Assembly: GCA_023415895.1 (NCBI GenBank)
Contig: JAEZJA010000144.1
Location: 1-5,966 of the forward strand
DNA: 5,966 nucleotides
Direction of reading: 5' to 3'
DNA from: Bacillota bacterium
Lineage (GTDB): Bacteria > Bacillota > Clostridia > Oscillospirales > Acutalibacteraceae
Shown here one piece after another: positions 1-5,574 of the stretch. The notes under the pieces are model-generated. The model did no database searches and was not told where the DNA came from. It was given only the letters and a program-made list of their open reading frames with translations. The translations under genes were made by a program, and so were the position numbers. Numbering within the stretch: position 1 is the stretch's first letter; each line of letters starts with the position of its first letter.

Positions 1-39
1 TATTCGATGACCTCCAAATGGTGATGTAGCAATTTCCAT
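1..39 (-). CDS. possible 5' end of an unidentified minus-strand gene (partial)
   Basis: Reading leftward from an ATG at 39, an open frame gives MEIATSPFGGHRI before the window ends, so at most 13 residues are visible and no family can be named. In favour of a gene is a TATAAT box about 75 bases upstream (121 to 116), just past the UROD-family gene. Against it, the bases directly before the ATG are A/T-rich with no Shine-Dalgarno sequence. A GGAGG at 15 to 11 lies inside this frame and could instead be the ribosome binding site of a start just outside the window. Treat this as a guess about where the next gene begins. Confidence 0.3.
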   Translation of the reverse strand, partial: MEIATSPFGGHRI

Positions 40-115
40 TTTAAAGGTTTTTGTTCGAATATGCTCTACTTTTTTATACTTTTGTAGTTACGCTCTATTC
101 GTTACCCCAACATTT

Positions 116-121
116 ATTATA
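116..121 (-). promoter_or_regulatory. candidate -10 box (TATAAT) for a gene off the left edge
   Basis: The minus strand reads TATAAT, an exact match to the sigma-A -10 consensus, starting 11 bases beyond the stop of the UROD-family gene. No convincing -35 hexamer stands 16-18 bases upstream; the closest is TGATTA. The region is A/T-rich, so a chance match is quite possible. If real, it would drive a minus-strand gene beginning near position 39 or left of the window. Confidence 0.3.
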
Positions 122-131
122 GAGCCATTAA

Positions 132-1289
132 TTATTTGTAATCATAAACACCATAGGTGTTTACGGTATCATACATGGCTTGAATGTTTTCGAGTGGCGT
201 CAAGGGCGGGAGGTTATTGGCATCCCGCAGCACGAATTTTTTGGTTATGTCCTTCACCGACAAAAGAATTCTCTTCGTTTCTTCAACCACGTCCTGCGTG
301 GTGCCACGGAGCAAAATATCCACGGTCGGCCCTCCGAACATGGTAACATCCCTTCCGAGACCTTGAAGAACGTTTCGGTGATCAATCGGAAATCCTGTAT
401 CAAACGAAGTCACATTCAGCTCTTTTAAAAGTGCAGGAAATTGATGAGAAGCGTTACCGCAGAGATGAATGGAATTTTCCGCTTCGGACGTACTCAGTTC
501 CTCAACCAATTGCCTGTGATAAGGCAGTATCCAATCCCGATACATTTCGGGTGACAGTAAGGCGATGCTGTCATCGGCAAAGCTGAAACCTGCTTGCCGT
601 TCGCTTTGATTGAAATAGCGCCTCCAGGCTTTGAGTCGTTGTATTGTCGCTTGCGTGATATAATCAAGAAGCTGGTGCGCATACTCGGGATCCTCATATA
701 AATCAATACAAAACTGATCGGTTCCGCGGATATTGCACGCCAGAGTAAAGGGGCCGTCTGTGGACAATATGGCGGGATAAACCGGCGCCAAGGGCGCTCC
801 CTTATACGTAAACTTTTTTTGCCGTTTCTCATTGAAGAGTTCCGTATACTCCCTGGCTTTGCCCATGAGACCTGAAAATGCATCCGGCAAGCCCCGCTCG
901 AACAGCAAATTCTTGTGATCGTCATCCAGAAAAGGCTCACATACCGGACAATTTCCATCCTGATAGACGATCTCCGCCCCAAGCCAGGCACTTTCAAAGT
1001 TGTTTTGAAAATCAACGACAATCTTCCACCCGTTTTCGGGTATCCCCATTTCGTGGTCAGCCACAATATGATGCATAACAAAATCGCGGAACATCAGTTG
1101 AACATGAAACATGACCTCAGGGTCTTCAAAATAATCCCGAAAGGTAATGCCCTTTTTATTATACTTGGGATCCAAGAGAATATAGCGCGGGTTTACGCCA
1201 ATGATCATAGGGACCCGAATGGGTGTCCCCTTATTATAGGAATCCCAGACTTCCTTTACCTGTTCGTTATGACGTTTATAATCCAACAT
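132..1289 (-). CDS. uroporphyrinogen decarboxylase (URO-D)/MtaA superfamily protein
   Basis: This 385-residue protein belongs to the URO-D/methylcobamide:CoM methyltransferase superfamily, a TIM-barrel family that includes heme-pathway decarboxylases and many Zn-dependent methyltransferases. The C-terminal half carries the recognisable pattern: DDSIALLSPEMY (about 239-250), HLCGN (275-279), FDTGFPID (about 296-303), MFGGPTVDILLRGTT (about 317-331) and TPLENIQAMY (364-373). His275 and Cys277 correspond to the His-x-Cys zinc ligands of MtaA-type enzymes. The third ligand, a Cys before the TP-x-x-N-x-x-AM motif, is not there; the stretch reads LRDANNLPPLTP. The start is ATG 1289 because GGAGGGGG (1303 to 1296) precedes it by 6 bases. 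An in-frame GTG at 1388 lacks a Shine-Dalgarno and would lie upstream of the candidate promoter. True HemE is unlikely given the divergent N-terminus; the substrate is unknown. Sampled G+C is lower than in the neighbouring genes. No corrinoid protein or methyltransferase partner is in view. Confidence 0.85.
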   Translation of the reverse strand: MLDYKRHNEQVKEVWDSYNKGTPIRVPMIIGVNPRYILLDPKYNKKGITFRDYFEDPEVMFHVQLMFRDFVMHHIVADHEMGIPENGWKIVVDFQNNFESAWLGAEIVYQDGNCPVCEPFLDDDHKNLLFERGLPDAFSGLMGKAREYTELFNEKRQKKFTYKGAPLAPVYPAILSTDGPFTLACNIRGTDQFCIDLYEDPEYAHQLLDYITQATIQRLKAWRRYFNQSERQAGFSFADDSIALLSPEMYRDWILPYHRQLVEELSTSEAENSIHLCGNASHQFPALLKELNVTSFDTGFPIDHRNVLQGLGRDVTMFGGPTVDILLRGTTQDVVEETKRILLSVKDITKKFVLRDANNLPPLTPLENIQAMYDTVNTYGVYDYK

Positions 1290-1295
1290 AACAAT

Positions 1296-1303
1296 CCCCC
1301 TCC
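1296..1303 (-). promoter_or_regulatory. ribosome binding site fixing the UROD-family start
   Basis: GGAGGGGG on the minus strand lies 6 bases before ATG 1289 (9 bases if only the GGAGG core is counted). It is the only strong Shine-Dalgarno upstream of this gene. It sets the protein at 385 residues rather than the 418 of the longest open frame. Confidence 0.8.
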
Positions 1304-1373
1304 GCTGTTGCATTCTGCTCCGCACTTCAATGATCGACGACGTTACACGCATACAATCATCGGCATATGGATC

Positions 1374-1382
1374 AGTATAACA
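1374..1382 (-). promoter_or_regulatory. candidate extended -10 promoter for the UROD-family gene
   Basis: The minus strand reads TGTTATACT, a match to the extended -10 form TGnTATAAT with one mismatch. It lies about 85 bases before ATG 1289 and downstream of the stem-loop at 1479-1531, so it could give this gene its own transcript. No good -35 box is at standard spacing; TTGATA (1408 to 1403) is 23 bases away. Extended -10 promoters can work without one, but this remains a motif match only. Confidence 0.35.
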
Positions 1383-1478
1383 CGCCACCTTGCTTAAGTA
1401 TTTATCAAAAGCAGATTCGTTGTTTAGCCTTTGTTAACATCATGGGTAGTAAAACCACTAGATACGATCAAATAAAGG

Positions 1479-1531
1479 AGCCGCTGAAAAACGAAGGACG
1501 ATTGTGAATCACCCTCGTTTTTTCAGCGGCT
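1479..1531 (-). terminator. stem-loop terminator after the Fe-ADH/DUF6472 pair
   Basis: AGCCGCTGAAAAACGA (1479-1494) pairs with TCGTTTTTTCAGCGGCT (1515-1531) with one unpaired T in the A/T run. A bulged A allows two further G-C pairs, leaving a loop of about 15 bases. On the minus strand the stem is followed by CCTTTATTT, an imperfect U-tract, and it begins 18 bases beyond the stop of the DUF6472-like gene. This fits intrinsic termination of the dehydrogenase transcript before the UROD-family gene. On the plus strand only TTT follows the stem and no plus-strand gene is upstream, so the minus orientation is preferred. Confidence 0.65.
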
Positions 1532-1548
1532 TTAAAATAGAGAATCCG

Positions 1549-1728
1549 TTAATTTTGCTTTTTAACAACCGCATACTCATCGTATGGCTGATAATAATGG
1601 CAATCGTCCAGCGCACTTTTCAAAAAGCGCTCGGTCTCGTCCTCATCGAGGTCCATTTCGCAAACATAGCAATCGTAATCCTCATCATAAGTGTAATAAC
1701 AGCAGTTTTCGCACATGGAACCGCTCAC
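1549..1728 (-). CDS. small cysteine-rich protein, DUF6472-like
   Basis: A 59-residue protein rich in Cys, Tyr and Asp/Glu. It has CENCC (6-10), YDEDYDCYVC (14-23), LDEDETERFL (27-36), DDCHYY (41-46) and YDEYAVVKKQN at the end. From memory this matches the DUF6472 family of small Clostridia proteins of unknown function; a profile search would settle it. Two CxxC pairs (Cys6/Cys9 and Cys20/Cys23) look like a metal-binding knuckle pair, with Cys43-His44 as further candidates. There is no signal peptide or membrane segment. The start is GTG 1728, since AAGGAGG (1743 to 1737) lies 8 bases upstream. ATG 1716 is 20 bases away, and ATG 1782 overlaps the dehydrogenase stop codon with no ribosome binding site. 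The gene follows the Fe-ADH by 43 bases on the same strand and is likely cotranscribed with it. Confidence 0.8.
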   Translation of the reverse strand: MSGSMCENCCYYTYDEDYDCYVCEMDLDEDETERFLKSALDDCHYYQPYDEYAVVKKQN

Positions 1729-1736
1729 AAGCCCAC

Positions 1737-1743
1737 CCTCCTT
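1737..1743 (-). promoter_or_regulatory. ribosome binding site choosing a GTG start
   Basis: AAGGAGG, a full Shine-Dalgarno match, ends 8 bases before GTG 1728. It is too far (20 bases) from the next in-frame ATG at 1716 and lies downstream of the longer ATG start at 1782. It therefore decides the start of the small CxxC protein. Confidence 0.75.
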
Positions 1744-1771
1744 ATAACCTGACTTGACCACCAATATGCCA

Positions 1772-2893
1772 TCAACGCACATCGGGGCTCACAAACAGCG
1801 AATGACAGACCTCCGCCGCATCCTCACGCAGAAAACCACCCGGAGTGCGCTTGAAATTGGGCACATCCACCCAGCGCGTCTTATAGCTCTCGATTTGTTC
1901 CTCGGTCATCACCACGTCCGCGTGTACAAGCGCCTCCAGCATATCCAGCACACGATCTCGTCCGTCGCACAGCGCATACAGCCGGTCGGCTCGCCGGGAT
2001 GCAAACACCTCGGCGCGCTGCAAGAAGGACGGCAGAAACACAGCGCAGGCCATACCGTGGTCAACCGCGTACTCTTCGGTCAGAATATATCCCAGCCGAT
2101 GAGGGAAGGCCGTCCCCGTCGCATTGAGCACCATTCCGGCCCAGAGCGAGCCGTAATACAGCTTTTCGCGCAAAGCCGCATCGGGCAGCTCGCCGTCATG
2201 AGCCTGCAGCCAATACAAGCCGTCCGTGACCAGGGGCAGTGCTTTTTCACCGAAAGAGGTAATGACATCGCCGCAGCCCGGGGCAAACCAGCCCTCCACC
2301 GCATGAGCAAAGGCATCCAGTGCCGTGGAAACCGTCGTCGCGCGGGAGGTGGTATGCGTATAGCGCGGGTCTGCAAAAACAAGGCGCGCATAGCAGGACG
2401 GATGCGCTAAGCTTTGTTTTTGGTGATTGGCATCCATTGTAATGACCGCCGCCGCGCTCACCTCACTGCCTGTCCCAGCCGTTGTGCCGACCAGAACCAG
2501 GGGCAGCGGCGGCCGGGCAAGCCGTCCCGCCATCAGTCCATCGCCGTCAAGCACATCGTTTGTCGCCAGCCAGGCAGCCGCTTTGGAAGCATCCATGACC
2601 GAACCCCCGCCGATACCGATAACGAATTCGGCTTGGGCGTTCTGCGCGGCACGAGCCGCCTGCTGGCACTGTGACAGCAGTGGATTGGCGCCGATGCCTG
2701 TAAAGAGAGAGGCCTCAATGCCGCAAGAGTCCAACGCGTTCTGGATATCACCTAGCGCTCCGCTGGCGACTGCCGCATGGGCGCTTGTAATGATAAGACA
2801 GCGGCTGCCGAATCCGCGCAGGGATTGCGCGTGCTCCCGGATACAGTGCTCACCGCTGACAACATGAGCCGGCATAAAAAAATCGAAATCCAT
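1772..2893 (-). CDS. iron-containing alcohol dehydrogenase
   Basis: A 373-residue group III (Fe-dependent) alcohol dehydrogenase, which interconverts an alcohol and an aldehyde or ketone with NAD(P)(H) in the cytoplasm. The N-terminal Rossmann-like domain has IGIGGGSVMDASKA (about 92-105), the dinucleotide pyrophosphate-binding loop, and GTTAGTGSE (136-144). The helical C-terminal domain carries the metal site: Asp193 and His197 in TALDAFAHAVEG, His265 in FPHRLG and His279 in VDHGM. All four ligands are present, so the enzyme should be active. Length is typical for the family. ATG 2893 is chosen because the product starts with the usual FDFFMPAHVVSG-type strand; AAAGGA (2910 to 2905) lies 11 bases upstream, a somewhat long spacing. 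It heads a minus-strand unit with the small CxxC protein and diverges from the NusG_II/Gx/rnf unit. The substrate cannot be told from sequence; glycerol, propanediol or butanol-type roles are all possible. Confidence 0.93.
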   Translation of the reverse strand: MDFDFFMPAHVVSGEHCIREHAQSLRGFGSRCLIITSAHAAVASGALGDIQNALDSCGIEASLFTGIGANPLLSQCQQAARAAQNAQAEFVIGIGGGSVMDASKAAAWLATNDVLDGDGLMAGRLARPPLPLVLVGTTAGTGSEVSAAAVITMDANHQKQSLAHPSCYARLVFADPRYTHTTSRATTVSTALDAFAHAVEGWFAPGCGDVITSFGEKALPLVTDGLYWLQAHDGELPDAALREKLYYGSLWAGMVLNATGTAFPHRLGYILTEEYAVDHGMACAVFLPSFLQRAEVFASRRADRLYALCDGRDRVLDMLEALVHADVVMTEEQIESYKTRWVDVPNFKRTPGGFLREDAAEVCHSLFVSPDVR

Positions 2894-3051
2894 GTGATGA
2901 CCATTCCTTTCTGTGACGCTGCAAGGTTTTGTGAAGGTTTGGGCTGCTTGTCAAAACCGACCTCATAGGTACAAACCTGCCCGTTGAAGCTTTCTTCTGT
3001 CAACCGTAGTTCTCCTGTTGAGACCATACGCTGCCGTGAGGTTCTACATGT

Positions 3052-3057
3052 ATTATA
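3052..3057 (-). promoter_or_regulatory. candidate -10 box for the Fe-ADH transcript
   Basis: The minus strand reads TATAAT, an exact sigma-A -10, preceded by TG and by an A-rich stretch. At 17-base spacing the -35 position holds TACAAA, which matches only 3 of 6. If used, the transcript would carry a leader of roughly 150 bases before ATG 2893. No riboswitch fold was recognised in that leader. Confidence 0.45.
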
Positions 3058-3081
3058 CAGTTTTTATAGTGCTTTTTGTAC

Positions 3082-3110
3082 TTGTATTTTGCTTGAAAAT
3101 GGTCTATTAT
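3082..3110 (+). promoter_or_regulatory. candidate promoter for the NusG_II/Gx/rnf unit
   Basis: TTGTAT (3082-3087) and TATTAT (3105-3110) are separated by 17 bases; the -10 matches the consensus at 5 of 6 positions and the -35 at 3 of 6. It lies about 75 bases ahead of ATG 3186 in an A/T-rich gap between divergent genes. Its -35 stands only 24 bases from the opposing minus-strand TATAAT (3052-3057), so the two promoters would be back to back and could compete or share a regulator. No clear operator palindrome was seen. Confidence 0.4.
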
Positions 3111-3185
3111 ATGAATCGTAGTAAAATTACTTTAATTTTAGGATGGGTAGCGATCAGAATTCCTTTCATTTGAGGCGGTTCCTTC

Positions 3186-3608
3186 ATGAGTATTCAAAGA
3201 AATCGACCCCCAAAGGATTCCGCATCCGGTCGCGTTTTCTTCCGAAAGGGAGATTTATGGCTGATCGGTGCCGTTTTTATGATTGTCGCAGCGCTTCTAT
3301 TTGTTGGGAGCGCTTTTTCTGATACAGAAGATACCGGCAAAACGGTTGTCGTGACAACGCCCGCCGGTGAACAAACGCTCCTGCTCAGCAAGGATGTCAA
3401 TCTCCCACTGGAGGGAACGAACGGCATTCATGTGATGATACAAGTGGAAAAGGGTCGGGTGCGCTTTGCATCCAGCGACTGCCCCGATCGTATCTGTGTG
3501 CACTCGGGGTGGCTGTCCAAAGCTGGTCAGGTAGCCGCCTGTGTTCCGGCAGGTATCTCGTTGCGTGTAACAGGCGGGAACTCGGGTGTGGATGCCGTAG
3601 CGGGATAG
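3186..3608 (+). CDS. membrane-anchored NusG domain II-containing protein
   Basis: A 140-residue protein with a basic N-terminus (1-22), one hydrophobic segment (about 24-45, LWLIGAVFMIVAALLFVGSA) and an extracytoplasmic domain of about 90 residues. That domain ends with CPDRICVHSG (99-108), a Gly-rich turn and CVP (119-121). The spacing of Cys99, Cys104 and Cys119 fits the NusG_II family (Pfam NusG_II). Those are small domains named for similarity to an insert domain of some NusG proteins, but they are not transcription factors themselves. Their function is not established. They commonly sit beside Gx-type membrane proteins and flavin-linked electron-transfer genes in Firmicutes. ATG 3186 has GAGG 10 bases upstream, a modest site. 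It is the first gene of the plus-strand unit, 31 bases before the Gx gene. The cysteines suggest redox or metal chemistry outside the membrane; this is inference. Confidence 0.85.
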   Translation: MSIQRNRPPKDSASGRVFFRKGDLWLIGAVFMIVAALLFVGSAFSDTEDTGKTVVVTTPAGEQTLLLSKDVNLPLEGTNGIHVMIQVEKGRVRFASSDCPDRICVHSGWLSKAGQVAACVPAGISLRVTGGNSGVDAVAG

Positions 3609-3624
3609 GCACACTGTATTGCGT

Positions 3625-3631
3625 AAGGGGG
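3625..3631 (+). promoter_or_regulatory. ribosome binding site fixing the Gx protein start
   Basis: AAGGGGG ends 8 bases before ATG 3640. It lies inside the seven extra codons that a TTG start at 3619 would add, so translation from that TTG is unlikely. Confidence 0.75.
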
Positions 3632-3639
3632 AACAAACG

Positions 3640-4152
3640 ATGAAGCACAGCTCTCCCCCACCATCTGCGGCACGGCGTGCGGCCATGTTGGGAATCCTCT
3701 GTGCTCTGGCTGGTACGCTGTCCTTTCTGGAGGGACTGCTGCCCGCTCTGCCTTTACCGGGTGCTAAGCTGGGACTGGCGAATGTGGTGACCATGTTTGC
3801 TCTGTCCTCGATGGGGCTGCCCGCGGCGCTGGCCGTCACGCTGGCAAAGACCGTGTTCGCCCTCTTTCGGGGCGGCTCGGCGTTCATTCTGAGCCTGTCG
3901 GGCGGGCTGCTCAGCACATTGACGATGGCCCTTGTGTGGCGTCTGTGGAGGCGGCATCTGAGCTTTGTGGGGTTGGGCATCCTGGGCGCTGTGGCACACA
4001 ATACCGGCCAACTGCTGGCTGCGGTTGTGCTGATTGGCCCGTCGCTGTTCTATTATGCTCCCTGGCTGTTGCTGATGGCTCTGGGCACAGGGTTTGTAAC
4101 CGGGCTGGTGCTCAATGGCACCATACCCACTCTTTCACGATGGCAATGGTAA
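3640..4152 (+). CDS. Gx transporter family protein (heptaprenyl diphosphate synthase component I family)
   Basis: A 170-residue, very hydrophobic protein with about five membrane segments. Recognisable family stretches are LPGAKLGLANVVTM (39-52), FRGGSAFILSLSGGLL (76-91) and GAVAHNTGQLLAA (116-128). This is the Gx/Hpre_diP_synt_I family (PF07456), whose old name comes from gene proximity to polyprenyl diphosphate synthases. Its membrane topology resembles the S components of ECF transporters, so a role in moving a small cofactor or precursor, or in supporting quinone or flavin metabolism, is more likely than catalysis. ATG 3640 is used because of AAGGGGG 8 bases upstream. No polyprenyl synthase gene is adjacent; instead rnfC follows after 41 bases, suggesting its product supports the Rnf complex or its flavins. 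The substrate is unknown. Confidence 0.85.
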   Translation: MKHSSPPPSAARRAAMLGILCALAGTLSFLEGLLPALPLPGAKLGLANVVTMFALSSMGLPAALAVTLAKTVFALFRGGSAFILSLSGGLLSTLTMALVWRLWRRHLSFVGLGILGAVAHNTGQLLAAVVLIGPSLFYYAPWLLLMALGTGFVTGLVLNGTIPTLSRWQW

Positions 4153-4193
4153 CATTCCGAAATCTTCCGGTATGAATACAAGGAGGCTTTTGT

Positions 4194-5555
4194 ATGGCGT
4201 TTTCCTTCAACGATTCTCTTGCCGCGGTGCAACGTAAGCTGCATTCCCTGCCGCACGGCGGCGTGCATGCCCCCCACCGCAAAAACACCGCCGAATGCGA
4301 AACGGTGGTTATGCCGCCCCCTGAGCGCATTGTCGTGGCCATGTCTCAACACCTCGGCACTCCCTGCACGCCCACCGTAAAAATAGGAGATGTGGTTGAG
4401 GTTGGTCAGGTGATCGGCGACAGCGACAAGCCCCTGTCCGCCCCCATTCACAGCGGCGTATCCGGTAAAGTGACCGGCATGACCGAGCTGCTGCTGCCCG
4501 GCGGCATCAAAACTGCCGCCATCGTGATTGAATCCGACGGGGAGCAGCGGGTACACGAAAGTGTGCGTCCCCCTGTCGTCAACACCTATGACGATTTTAT
4601 TAAAGCCGTGCGCGCCTCCGGGCTTGTGGGCTTAGGCGGTGCCGGATTCCCCACCTACATAAAGCTTAACCCCCGCAACAAAGATGCCATTGACACGGTC
4701 ATCATCAACGCAGCCGAATGCGAACCCTACATCACAGCCGATTACCGCGAGTGTATGGAAAACTCGTGGGATGTCATTTCGGGTGTGCGCACCGTTATGG
4801 AATTTCTGGACGCGGCACGCGTGATCATCGCCGTGGAGCGCAACAAGCCTGCGGCCATTGCCGAGCTGTCCAAGATTGCCGGGCGCGTCTCCAAGCCCGG
4901 CCGTGAGGTGCAGGTCAAGTCACTACCAGCCCGCTACCCACAGGGAGCGGAAAAGGTGCTGATCGCCTCCTGCACAGGACGGTGCGTTCCGCCCGGTAAG
5001 CTGCCGTCCGACGTCGGCTGCGTGGTGATGAACGCCACCTCGGTCGCCTTCCTGTCGCGTTATCTCAAAACGGGCATGCCGCTGATTGACAAGCGCCTGA
5101 CGATTGACGGCTCGGCAATTGCGCATCCCTGCAATGTGCGCGTAACCATCGGCACTTGCGTTCAGGATGTGATCGATTTTTGCGGAGGAACAAAAGCACC
5201 CATCCGCAAGCTGCTGATGGGCGGCCCCATGATGGGTCTCGCGCTGATGGATGAGACCCTTCCCGTGCTCAAACAGAACAATGCCATTCTGGCCTTTGCC
5301 CAGCAGGATGTCCGGCTGAGCGATCCGTCGGCTTGCATCCGCTGTGGACGCTGCGTACGCGCCTGTCCCATGCATCTGGTCCCCCCCTCGATCAGCGACG
5401 CCTATTGTCGGGGAGACGTCGAGGCGATGGAGAAGCTGGGTGTCAACAGCTGTATGGAATGCGGCTGTTGCTCCTTCACCTGCCCGGCGCAGCGCGAGAT
5501 CGTCCAGACAATGCGTATGGCCAAAAGCGCTGTCCGAAAAGCCAAACGCGGTTGA
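4194..5555 (+). CDS. rnfC: Rnf complex subunit C (ion-translocating ferredoxin:NAD+ oxidoreductase)
   Basis: A complete 453-residue RnfC/RsxC. Within the Rnf complex it is the peripheral subunit that handles NAD(H) on the cytoplasmic face while electrons pass to or from ferredoxin, coupled to Na+ or H+ transport. Visible parts are an N-terminal barrel-sandwich region (about 20-120), GLVGLGGAGFPTYIKL (143-158), AAECEPYITADYR (173-185) and PQGAEKVL (249-256) of the NuoF-like FMN/NADH region, an SLBB-like segment (about 300-350), and two ferredoxin-type motifs. Those are Cys381, 384, 387, 391 (CIRCGRCVRACP) and Cys420, 423, 426, 430 (CMECGCCSFTCP), giving two 4Fe-4S sites. An additional Cys425 sits inside the second. 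The length is normal and no key residue is missing; the long C-terminal extension of proteobacterial RsxC is absent, as usual in Firmicutes. AAGGAGG (4180-4186) lies 7 bases before ATG 4194. The gene is 19 bases ahead of rnfD. Confidence 0.97.
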   Translation: MAFSFNDSLAAVQRKLHSLPHGGVHAPHRKNTAECETVVMPPPERIVVAMSQHLGTPCTPTVKIGDVVEVGQVIGDSDKPLSAPIHSGVSGKVTGMTELLLPGGIKTAAIVIESDGEQRVHESVRPPVVNTYDDFIKAVRASGLVGLGGAGFPTYIKLNPRNKDAIDTVIINAAECEPYITADYRECMENSWDVISGVRTVMEFLDAARVIIAVERNKPAAIAELSKIAGRVSKPGREVQVKSLPARYPQGAEKVLIASCTGRCVPPGKLPSDVGCVVMNATSVAFLSRYLKTGMPLIDKRLTIDGSAIAHPCNVRVTIGTCVQDVIDFCGGTKAPIRKLLMGGPMMGLALMDETLPVLKQNNAILAFAQQDVRLSDPSACIRCGRCVRACPMHLVPPSISDAYCRGDVEAMEKLGVNSCMECGCCSFTCPAQREIVQTMRMAKSAVRKAKRG

Positions 5556-5574
5556 TTGAAAAGGAGTGATGAAC

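Noticed and set aside
66..87. T-rich region after the UROD-family gene as an intrinsic terminator
   Set aside because: The only pairing found is two short arms separated by large bulges, and on the minus strand no U-tract follows the hairpin.
494..1081. A 195-codon open frame on the minus strand in another frame of the UROD-family gene
   Set aside because: It lies wholly inside the UROD-family gene in a shifted frame and shows no family motif. The other frame carries the HLCGN and GGP motifs.
1504..1752. An 82-codon hydrophobic open frame on the plus strand opposite the small CxxC protein
   Set aside because: It starts within the loop of the terminator stem-loop with no Shine-Dalgarno. Its hydrophobic look arises because the complement of Asp/Glu/Tyr codons reads as Ile/Val/Leu codons; the minus-strand product matches a known small family.
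1754..2410. A 218-codon open frame on the plus strand opposite the Fe-ADH gene
   Set aside because: The opposite strand encodes a complete Fe-ADH with all metal ligands; this frame has no ribosome binding site or recognisable motif and is Arg/His rich.
2998..3003. A perfect TTGACA on the minus strand upstream of the Fe-ADH gene
   Set aside because: At 16-18 bases downstream there is no -10-like hexamer (the 17-base position reads GCAGGT), so it is not part of a recognisable promoter.
3619..3639. Upstream TTG start that would add seven residues to the Gx protein
   Set aside because: The Shine-Dalgarno AAGGGGG (3625-3631) lies inside this extension and is correctly spaced for ATG 3640.
3297..4001. 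A 234-codon open frame on the minus strand opposite the NusG_II and Gx genes
   Set aside because: It spans the gap between two well-supported plus-strand genes and has no motif or ribosome binding site; it is an antisense shadow.
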